Shown here: positions 23,850 through 34,292 of the stretch, piece after piece
Layout: each line of letters starts with the position of its first letter
Position numbering within the stretch: position 1 is the first letter of the stretch
Source of the DNA: Dryas octopetala
Lineage: Eukaryota; Streptophyta; Magnoliopsida; Rosales; Rosaceae
Direction: 5' to 3'
Length of the DNA stretch: 64,000 bases
Assembly (NCBI GenBank): GCA_963921425.1
Contig: OY992833.1
Location: forward strand, 24,848,698 to 24,912,697
The notes under the pieces: generated by a model
What the model saw: the letters and a program-made list of their open reading frames with translations, nothing else
Databases searched by the model: none
Told to the model about the DNA's origin: nothing
Program-made: the position numbers and the translations under genes

Positions 23850-24498
23850 GGTATATATTTAATTTAGATACATAATTATATATATCATTTTAATGAGATT
23901 TATAAATTTTAAAATATTTTAAATATATATTTGATTTATTGTCTAAATTAAAAAATAGATTTTCGTCCATTGATTCATTAAGATATCAATTAAATACCAA
24001 CTTGACTTTTGTTGATAGAAATTACTTAATGACGTGGCGCTATCTCAGCAAACCTTTCTTGCCAAATGAGCGACACGATGACACCTGTCCACCTAACTCT
24101 TGACACGGGCTCACAAACTCATCATCTATTTCTTGTTCGTCGAACACAAATGAAAGATTTATATTCGAATTTGGGGAAAAAAGTGCTGTTTTTTGAAGAC
24201 TAAATGGTCAGGAGAGTGTTCGATGAGTGGGAAAAAGGTGATGGATGTGTGGGCCTGTGTCAGGTAGATATGTGTCGCTCATTTGGCGAGAAAGATATGC
24301 TGAGTTGACACCACATCATCAATTAATTTCCGTCAGCAAAAGCCAAGCTGACATTTAACTGATTTCTCAATAAATCAATTGACGAAAGTCCATTTTTCAA
24401 TTTAGATAATAAATTGGGTATATATTTAAAATATTTTAAAGTTCGTAGATTTCATTAAAATAGTTTATATAGTTATGTGTCTAAATTGAATTTATGCT
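23850..24498. mobile_element. Non-autonomous Mutator-like fold-back element, copy 2
   Basis: Same family as 3394-4131. The left end GGTATATATTTAATTT and the reverse-complemented right end AGCATAAATTCAATTT share the terminal inverted repeat, and internal motifs such as CCAAATGAGCGACAC and GCTCATTTGGC recur. It is flanked by a perfect 9-bp direct repeat AATAATAAA at 23841-23849 and 24499-24507. The element is 649 bp and non-coding. Its central part is in the opposite orientation to the middle of copy 1, as expected if the fold-back interior can flip. Confidence 0.82.
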
Positions 24499-27213
24499 AA
24501 TAATAAATTACAAACTGATAGCACTCTGTTTTATTAGTTATATACTTATATGAACACTAAAAACAAAAAAATGTTACCTTCATTTGTATAGTTTTTTTTT
24601 TTTGGTTGAAACTCCATCTGTATAGCTTAGATCTATTAATTAACAAAAGAAAAGCAAAATATATATATATATATATATATCAAAACTTTGAAAAATACAT
24701 ATTTACAAAAGATTTTATTGCACATGAGTGACATGGTTAATTATTCCTCTAACAATCGTCATCATTTGCCAAGTGTTGCTTTATTTCACCATCGTCCTTT
24801 ACCACTATGGTTTAGGATCGAGATCGACTACAATAGTCAATACCGACTCTACTGTATGCAACAAAATTTAATAACCTAAAATTTATACACTAAAAATAAA
24901 AAAAATAAACACTTTGAATTTAAAAATAAAAAACGCGTCCACATCATATACGGCATCTGGATAATAACATTTTCTCTAATTTATATATGCACTCTAACTC
25001 TTCTCAAATATATATAGATGAGTCAATTTAATTTTGTCACATTTTGTTGTGAGACATTTAATTAAACATAAGAACTTTTCTTAAAGGACAGTCGTGACTA
25101 TTAACTGGGTTATGTTCCGATCACGTACAAATTTATTTATTTTATTAGAAGTATTTTATTACAACTTGTATAAAGATTGATCGAAGTAGTACTATTTTGG
25201 CTGGAATGTAAATGATGTTTCACTGCTTCAATATATTTGAAGTCAGCTCTTACTAGTTAGAGGTGCCAGCAACTTCTTCATCAATTAAATATCTTAAACC
25301 CTTCCATGGTAAACTTTTGTTTTTTTCTTTTTGATCGACCACTTGGCATGGTAAACTTTTTAATTGAAGCCTCGGATCAAAAACTTGCCTCATTTGGAAA
25401 TACTGCTTAGCATCCATCCACAAATCCCGAGGGAGGCATCTAGCTACGTACTCAAAATCAAATGAGAGAAACTTGCCTGTCATATTGTCTAATTAATATT
25501 GCATGAGGCCGAAGAAAGCAGTTGACTTCATCATACATGCATATATAATATGCAGAAACATATACTTGCACTGTTAAACAGTATGACAATATAAGATGCT
25601 GTTGAATCGTGAATCAAAATCATTGATTAGCTTGATTATCATTTAAATATTTGGTCTAAATTAAAGTTATGAGGACATTTATATTTTCAGATTGTTTGAA
25701 TGAAAAAGGACATTATTCAATAAATTAGTGATCCAAGGCTAGAGAGTTGTGGTTGAATTGTGAGCTCAATTTGTTTCTACGCTGATAGCCAACCTGGTTA
25801 TGAGTCTATATATGGTCATCACGTGAGGGTGAGACTCAATTCTTTGGATTTTTATTGTTAAAAAAATGAATGACATCAGAATCATTAATATTTATGATGA
25901 ATGGAAATTAAACTCAACCGTGCAATTGAAAAAAAAACTATTGAAATAAAAGTAGTGTTCCTGTTAATTTAGGGTTGGACCAAGGTGGACCGAACTTTGA
26001 GCCAAAACATGTGGGCATTAATGGTTTTGACGTGAAATGTGGTTTGGGTCCTCCAGATTTGGAGTATAAGCAATTAAGCATCGTGCATGATTCATGAATC
26101 ATGCATATCATTAATTCATTGATCATTAATTATCTCAATGATAATAATTTGAGTTTGGTTGGCTCTTATTAGCTGTCCAATTGCGAACTTGTTGGTGATG
26201 ATTTGGTTCTTGGTGGTTGATGACTTGAAGTGCTCACAAATAATACATCCATCATTCCATATAGCCAGCTTACACCAGTTACAATTAAGTTGCACACAGC
26301 ATTGCTTTAGGAACAGTGCCAAGTAAATCTTTATAACGAGGATGGAAAAATAATTAGAATAAATCAAGATTCGATTTCTTTCAACATAATCGAAAAAAAA
26401 AAAAGAACATTATAAAATGCCAACGACCCTTTTTATGGGCACCACAAAAAGTTCCTGTGTACTTTGACATCTTATTTACTATACATTTACTATCATTAGT
26501 TGGGTTTTAATTTCTACTGTACAGATATTTTGATTTGAAGATTAAATTAATGGAAGTAAATATAGAAACTACAAACTCCAAATAGTAACCATAAATATTT
26601 ACTATTTTTTTTTTTATGTCCGTAGCTACTTTCGCGTTTGATAAAAAAGAAAAATAAGAAACAAGTTTCATGTTTATAACTCAAAATTAATCTATAAATT
26701 GTTTAGATATATCCAACTATTCGAAGCTATAGCATCACAATTTTTGGGCTTTTCTCTTTTTTCTCTCTTGGTTTTTCAAGGTGGTAAGATCTTTTTTTTT
26801 TGTTCCTAAGGTGGTGGTGGTAAGACTTTTTTCTTTTTGGGGTAAGGATGGTGGTAACATCTTAATCGATGATGAAAGAACAAGAGAAATAGAATTTTGG
26901 TGATGACTCATAAGAGGGGGGAATATTTGTATTCTTCATTGGGTTAGAAGTCCAACCCAACTAGGCCAAAAGGCCAGGAGTCAAATAGAATCACACAGTA
27001 AAGACTAGTACAGAAGGGCCCAATATTCACAGTTCATTATTCTCTTGCTTTCTCCATTTGCTATTGCATTATTTATTTATTTATTTGGACCAACAAATTG
27101 GGCTAATTAATAGGCCCAACGTTTAGTACTCTATTCTCTGGTCTATAGGAAAAAGAGATGGTCTCGCAAACTCGAAGTTCCACTTCCCTTTGATCTGCCA
27201 ACTCCCAACGTTT

Positions 27214-27404
27214 TTGTACTTAAGCATGTGGCATGTGGCATGCTGGCATGCTTGGATTCATATAATTTGACAACGGATATTTAAGTTTGCAAAAGTCCAT
27301 ACGTCTCTGTTACCGTTTTTTTCGCTAATCTCTAATCAGTTGTTTGCGATTGATGTAGATAGGATTATCATTAAACAATAAAGAAATTTTTTATGGGACT
27401 GTTA
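27214..27404 (-). repeat. Dispersed repeat, copy 2 (inverted partner at 8584-8786)
   Basis: Reverse-complement match to 8584-8786. Small differences include an extra run of T (near 27388) and changes in the CATG-rich left part. Unknown class, non-coding. Confidence 0.75.
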
Positions 27405-28929
27405 TTAGGTGCTATGTTATGAATAATAGGTTTATACTTTTAGAGTATATATATTAAAATATATATATACTATTAATCTATTAGAACACGTAAATTAATA
27501 ATAGTAATTATTATGGTCACATACAAAATTTCATTTAACAAAAATAAAGTAAAACTGCATGGCAATAACAATTTTATTAAATAAAATATAAAAAAATAAA
27601 GGTCCATTGATTTTAACTATTAAATTTTAATAACTTTTTATTTTAGGTACTAAAATTAAATAGCATTTTAGATTAGATTCTAGTTGAAAAGTCAAACAAA
27701 ATAATAAAGTAACAAATATTCAAATTTACAAATATTACATCACATGCCACTATAATAAAAAAAATAAAAATAAAAATACATCACAAATATTACATTAATT
27801 TATACTATATTGTATTACAAAAATCAATTCAGTCACAATTTAACTGTGATTGTCTTGGTAAATTAAAAGAGACAACTCACACCACTATACTATGTATTAT
27901 TTTGAGTAAAAGTATTGTTTTGAGCTCTATTTATACTATATTGTAGTATAATTTTTCTAAAAAAAATTCAATTAAGTCACAACTTAACTGTGACTATCTC
28001 ACAACTTAGATGTGACTGTCGTTTAATCACAACTAAATTTGAAGTTGTGAGTGTCGTACAGTTACAACTAAATGTGAAGTTGAAACTACATTAGCAAATT
28101 TTCAAAATAATATAAAAGCCTCAAGGGCAATTTTGTCAAAACCTTATAAATTTTAACTAACACCCATCATATGTGGGCCAAAAGACAAAAATGTCAAATG
28201 TAAAAAGCTCAAATCAAAAGGGTCAACATATTTATGACCTAATCTAAAAAACTACATTTAAATTTGGTAGTTCAATTGAAATATTTTATAATCTTTATGC
28301 TATACTAAAATATTATTGAGATTTGATATTTAATTTTAATTTTAATTTTTTTTTAAAATAATTGTGAAGGTAATAAATTCAGTCAAAACAAAACTCCATC
28401 CTTTTCTACATCGAATTTTTAAGAATAATTTGAGTTTGTCGTTTATTCTACAAGAAGTAGTGAATCCGCGTTCAGAGTCGGAGCCGCGTGTTAAATGTTG
28501 CAGCCTGGACCCCTCCGTCCCACTCAGTCAAAATCCATTCTCTGATTCTATTTCTCACTTCACTTCTTACCTTTTTGGGCCATGTTTCGTGTACCTTACA
28601 TTAATATTGCTTCCCATAAAACATGTGAGCCATAACGCATGGACCTTATAGTCCTTATCGGTCATTCAGTCAATCACTCAATCCGGCCTATCCCTGCTGG
28701 CTGCAACTCAAACAATAAAAAGCAATTAACAACCTTTGACTGCATATGCAATTTTCACATTCTCAGTGGAGATCGACTAATGGTAATTATAGAAAAATGC
28801 TTTGTTGTATAGGTATATAATATAAAAATCTAATTGGACATATGATCGATATAATAATTAAGATCACTAATAATATTATATGCTATTTTGCAAATAAAGT
28901 AAAGCAAATATCTATAATAAATCCGTTAA

Positions 28930-30152
28930 GGAAAATTCTATATATACCCTATAATTTTCTTTTCTTACCCAACCCAACAACATTTTAATATATGAATGGA
29001 CAATTATGTCTCATAAGGAAATGACCATTGAGGACATTTCAGTTTTTTTAAAAAACACCTAAATTTCTTTCTATACCCAATCTTCATCAACCTCCCTCTC
29101 TCTCTCTTTCTCAAACTCATCTGCATTTTTCGGCGATCCTTTTCTGGCAATGTTGAGGCGTCGGACCACCCTCTTTATCTTTCTTTCATCACGGCGAACA
29201 CGTGGGTGCCTTCGCCTTTCCAAGACGATCGCCGTAGATGGCATTTCAAAGAGATGATGTCGACGACAGAGGTGATTCAAAGCAGAGATGTCGACTGCCT
29301 TCGTGGCGGCGATCTCCATTTTTCGGCGACGAAATGCTTCGATCTCCAAGTCCATTCGACTCCTCTTTATGTGTTCTTGCTGCCTGTGTGATCAATGAAT
29401 CCAATTGGGCACGGATTAGAAAGCCCTAAATATGTATGTGATATTCCGACGAGACGGGTGAAGTTGCTAGGTTTTTATCTTTTTTTGCGCAGTGTTTGGC
29501 AGGTGTATACCGAACAACAATAACATATTTGGTAGGGCATTTCGAATATGTGTACATTATTCGGAACTCGTACATCGAATGGATATATTGGGAAAATTTA
29601 GTCTTCCCATTCGGTGGTCATCTGTTGAACAAATGACATACAATCGGTGGATGCATGCCGAATATTGTCATCATGTTCGGCACTAGTGTGCCGAACTAAC
29701 ACCTTCGACAACAGCCTGACACCACCTCCCTCCCCGACCCAACCATCTTGCCAGCTTCGCTAGCCTCACTACCGATCAGCGTCGCCTTGCCCTTTATGCT
29801 CTTCCTTATCTCTTCCCTCACTCTTTCTCTCTCTTTCCCTCACCCTTTCTCTCTCTTCCATCCTCCTCCTTCTCCTTCTCCTCTTCCTCTCTCTCTCTCT
29901 CTGATCTGTTGGGAAGGGGACGGCGGCGGCAACAGGTAGTCTAGTGAGTTATTGAGAAGGCGATGTTGGGTATGTGATTGAGTTCGGTAAGGAAAGAAAA
30001 TAGAAAAAAGTGGGTTGGGTATTTTTAATAAGGGTATGATAGTAATTTGGGTTGGGTAAGATGAGAAAATATTGATTTCAAAAAAGTGAGTGTTGGGTAA
30101 ATTAAGAATTTGGGTAAGAAAAGAAAATTGTTGAGTATATATAGAATTTTCC
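28930..30152. mobile_element. Mutator-like element with GC-rich interior (Pack-MULE candidate)
   Basis: A 1223-bp element. The left terminal repeat starts GGAAAATTCTATATATAC; the reverse-complemented right end starts with the same 18 bases and stays similar through TTTTCTTTTCTTACCCAA. Flanks are ATCCGTTAA (28921-28929) and ATCCGGTAA (30153-30161), a 9-bp duplication with one mismatch. The interior differs in composition from the flanks: a CG-rich block at about 29110-29400 with short open frames on both strands, a segment rich in TTCGG/CCGAA motifs (29505-29700) and a CT-rich block (29800-29900). No transposase is present. A GC-rich interior suggests captured host sequence, as in Pack-MULEs; the donor is not identifiable by eye. 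Confidence 0.72.
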
Positions 30153-31473
30153 ATCCGGTAACTATATTATTGTAATTAATATTATGGTTTATGGGCCTAA
30201 TTATATGAATGTTATTGATTTCTTAATTAAATATGGAATAAGGTTCATTAATTAATAAGGAGATATATTTGGTAAGTGATAGATTTCCTTATGATGGGTG
30301 GGATTCTACCACATAACATTTATATAAGTCTAAGGTCCTGTTCTCACGTACAATACGCTTGTTCAATAAGCAATCTTGCCCCATTGAGAGATAGAACAAG
30401 AAGGAATTGTTGAAGAGAGCATAAGACTTTGTCTTGCCCAAAACTTTGCTACAAGAAGATGGCCAAACCAGGTATTTAATCTATACATAGATGTTCTTGA
30501 TTATGTGTATGGATTTGAATCTCTATCACTATGCATATTAAGGATGTTTATTAACGTTATTAACTAACATAGAACTCATTCTCCCTTACAAGTCAAAATG
30601 CAAAAGTCATATTTTGGCACGTTTGTTTCTTTTTCTTTGTAAAAAACCAATCTTTGTAAGTGAATACGTGTGAAATTATAATTTTCTTATTATAGCTTTC
30701 TAAGACGTAATGATTTTTTTAATCTATATAGGGTACTCTTTCTTCATAGTCATTATCGTACTACTGTTAATATATTGTTAACAACAACCAAAATAAACAG
30801 GAAGAGCACCAACTAATTAAGTTGCCATTTTGTTTTCTCTAAATTACAATGACAATAGGGGAGAAAGTAATTCCCTACAGTGTTTGACTTGCTCATGATC
30901 GTTCAAATGATGATATATTGTCAAAATGATCAAACATAAGATAATGGAAATTAAATAACTTTAAGGAATTAGACCATTCAACAAATTAATAACATATAGG
31001 CATATATATAGCAACTTGCCCTTCAAGCCATGTTTTAGACTACAAGGTGATTCACACATGATTTAATAATTATTAGATTGGAATTGCCTATGCTATTTGT
31101 ATATACAATTTAACTTATTAATCTTATTCCTTAATCATCGCAGATTATGTTTTTTGAACGTCTACGACCACGCACTTGGCCTCATATATGATATATGCAT
31201 GCTTACCTTGTATGCTTTACATCAACATTAATTAAACTCTTCTTAATTATTAATTCACAATATAATTAAGAATGTTAATAATTATAAACCCTCTAGTTAG
31301 AGATAAAATCTTTCATAACCTCCACCGAAAATCTACCTCTCCTATAACCTCCAATCTTACACTTAATATTTTCCTAAACCCCCTAGTCAACTAATACCCA
31401 GTCAAGTTTGACTCCCCATCTTTTAATTTTCCAGTTTTACCCTTTTTTTTATTTTCATTTTCAATTTATGGGT

Positions 31474-31509
<36 letters not shown>

Positions 31510-32526
31510 ATCAGGTGCCTCTCTTCCCCTCTGCGTTCTCTCTCTCCCCACTGCTGTCGCCGGCGCGTGCGCCACCGTCTGGCGACGCTTGCTGGCGAGA
31601 CCGGTCCCATCACACTCGCCTCTCCTTCCTCTTCCTCTCCTTGCCCTCCACTCTCCACGAAACATAACATCGACGCCGGATCGGTCTAGGCAAACCCGAG
31701 CTCCCTCGCCGATCCATCTATTCCGACGACGACGAGGTGTCGGACTGGTTGGGTTCTTCTCGCCTCTTCCTCCTCTATCTATCCATGGCCTTTTCTTTCC
31801 CATAAAATCCACAAAAACTCAAATACAGCCCGAAGTCCGATCGTCATCTCCGGCGGTGACTTCGAGATTCCGGCGACGTCGCAGCCGCTCTCCACTTCCA
31901 AAAGCTTCCTCTCAACGTGGTGAGTGTGATGGTGGTGTATGATTCTCCAACTGACCACCGTGGACGGCGAATCGACGCCGAGAAAGTCTGAGACTTATCG
32001 CCGCCGTTGCCGGCCATTCCGGCGGCGGATTGAAGTGGTTTCGGTCTCATTCTTCTCCCTTTGACATTCTCTCTCTACTGGTATACAAATTTTGGTTCAA
32101 TTGCATTGAATTTCAAAAGCCCTGATTTGAAAACCCTAATTTGAAATTGATTTGTGAATCTGTCTGTGAAATATATAATTTGTGAATCTGTTTTAATTGA
32201 ATTTGTTATAAATCAGATAGAAATGTGGTTTTTAATTGATTTATAAGTATATACAAATTTACTTCATTTATTGATTAAACAGTTTCAGTTCGTGAAACAT
32301 GAGTTTTAAATGAATTTTGATGAAATTATGGTTCTGAAATATGATGAATCAAATTTGCAGGTATAAACAGATCGAGGCAGTGGCGGCTGTCGTGTACTCG
32401 TTGCGCGTGAGGTGATCGGACGACGTTGTATTGTTGGCTACTCCTCTCATCTCAATGACTTGTTGTATTGTTGGTTTTTTTTTTTTAATAAGGTTGCTGT
32501 GTTCTTTTTAGTGAAACAGAATTCAG

Positions 32527-32821
32527 TAAAGGTGTAACTGTTTTAGTGAAGTGTAATTGTTTTAGTAAAGGTGTAATTGTTTTTTAATTAAGGTGTAATT
32601 GCATTTTAGTCGAGGTGTAATTGTTTCATTACTTAATTCAATTTCAGTAAGTGAATTCATAACTGAATTCTTCAATTTAGTGTAACTGAATTTCTGAAAT
32701 TCAGTTTCAGTGTAATTGAATTCTTGAAATTCAGTTTCAGTGTAACTGAATTTTTGAAATTCAGTTTCAGTGTAATTGAATTTTTGAAATTCAGTTTCAG
32801 TGTAATGAAATTCAATTTCAG
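32527..32821. repeat. Tandem repeat array with a 30-bp unit
   Basis: Four full 30-bp units start at 32681, 32711, 32741 and 32771, followed by a partial copy to 32821. The unit begins TGTAACTGAATTTCTGAAAT and ends TCAGTTTCAG, so each contains a small palindrome. Just upstream (32527-32630) lies a looser repeat of about 20 bases around GGTGTAATTGTTTTAG. On the minus strand one frame reads the repeat as YTETEFQKF(N/S) blocks, but this looks like repeat-driven openness and not a gene. Confidence 0.85.
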
Positions 32822-34132
32822 TGTTTGATTTTAGTTTTAGTGAAATATTGAGTTTTAGCAAAAACTTCAATTCCAAAAAAAAAAAAAAAAACAGTTTCAC
32901 CAAAAATCAGTTACAGTGACGTCAGCATGTGTCAGCATGCGTCAGAAGGGTAATTTAAGATTATAAGTTTTAGGGGGTTTTGAAAGAGTTTCTAGATGGG
33001 TGAGAGTTTAGACAAATTTTTTTGGTGAGTAAGGTGTTTAAAATTAGGCACTAAATCCGGGTAATTTATTAAGTTGATTATTGTCTGAATATGTGATTTA
33101 GATTCATAATGCTACAAGAAAACGCCTAGTTACAACTGTTTTTCATCATTTTAACTTTAATTGGTGAAAATATAGTACCTCTAATATTATTCTTAAAATT
33201 ATATCATATATATACAAGAGGTATAAAAAACGTGGAAGAAAGCATCCTGATGAATAATAAATGTACACGGTATGTATGTAAATATATATATATATATACA
33301 CACCTAAATATTATAGGTACTCGTAAGTCGTAAATCGTAATGTCACTCTCCAGAATCCACGTACTGATATGTTTTTGTTTGGTTTCTCACCGATTCACCG
33401 TCCAGGCCTCCATGATTCATGAGCTACCACTTTTTATATAAAATAATCAAGGAACAGCGAATTGATGGTAAACGACTCAACGTCATCCTATCCCCACAAA
33501 AGCTTTAACGAATACGGAATATCTAAAAGTGTATTTTCCGTTTTCTTTTTTTGAGTATTTATTAATTGCAATCCTAGAAAACCCTCCATCAAGGCTAGGA
33601 AATTAAGAAACTTCTCTTTGATATTTTATTCCATTCTTCCTCCCATTAATTAATTTAACTATTGTTCAAAAGTTCAAATGCATAAATATCACTCTTCTTT
33701 TAACTTCTCTTAATTTTGAGGCAGATAAAAATGAAATAGAAAAAGGTAAATGGAAAATGGAAAAACAGTGATTGTAGCCTTTTTCTGTCGAAGGAAGCAG
33801 TTGACCGGCGTTCTATGCTTTTCTAGTTTCCTACAACTTTCTCTTTTTTACTGAGTTTTTGCTACAACTTTTGTATATAATATTATAATAATAATATATA
33901 TCAATGTTGGCAGTCTGTGTGTGTGTGTGTGAGAGAGAGAGAGGTACAGCAACCCCGCCGAGTGTCCCGTAATTTGTCGTTTACTTTTCAAAGTTTTCTC
34001 TCATACCCTTGACTTTTCTGAAAATCAAAGTCGTGTTTCTTAACAGTCCCTAAATCCCCTCATTTATCCAATACTAGCTGCATGCCTAAATTCCTAATGC
34101 TATTGCTATCGGCTACCTACCATACCTTCTCT

Positions 34133-34140
34133 TATATATA
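34133..34140 (+). promoter_or_regulatory. TATA box of the RBOH gene
   Basis: TATATATA lies about 155 bases before the RBOH start codon, in a pyrimidine-rich context typical of plant core promoters. Transcription would be expected to start near 34165. Confidence 0.5.
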
Positions 34141-34292
34141 CCCACCTCTCCAATTTTAAACAAACTCAAATCCCTCAACATTTTCATTTGTTTTTTTATT
34201 CAATTCCAACTTCCAAGCCATTCATTTGTTTCATATGCGTCCGAATTCTGTTCGTTTTGTTTGTTGATAGAATTGAATCTTGGGAAGCAAAA

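Larger units (their letters stand above)
21289..28929. other. Long gene-poor interval with repeats
   Basis: About 7.6 kb without a supported gene. It contains a CT microsatellite (22664-22716), an AT microsatellite (24659-24680), a MULE-type element (23850-24498) and the inverted copy of a dispersed repeat (27214-27404). A 76-codon open frame at 25253-25483 (minus) looks protein-like in places but has no domain I know and no partner exons; it might be a gene relic. Elsewhere the sequence is AT-rich with frequent stops. Confidence 0.5.
30153..34292. other. Intergenic, repeat-rich, no supported gene
   Basis: Contains a TATA-like TTATATAAG near 30320 followed about 140 bases later by an ATG and GT donor (near 30461) that could be a first exon but has no visible continuation. 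A GC-rich block lies at 31475-32050 beginning with a (CT)n run (31475-31507), and a repeat array at 32527-32821. The last 160 bases hold the RBOH promoter. Confidence 0.45.

Noticed and set aside
25253..25483. 76-codon open frame on the minus strand with a protein-like stretch
   Set aside because: Isolated, no start context or partner exons and no known domain. It could be a relic but cannot be supported.
31472..31942. 156-codon frame beginning in a CT microsatellite
   Set aside because: It starts inside simple sequence, competes with equally long frames on the other strand and has no domain.
32562..32903. 113-codon repetitive open frame on the minus strand
   Set aside because: Openness follows from a 30-bp tandem repeat and poly-A; no coding evidence.
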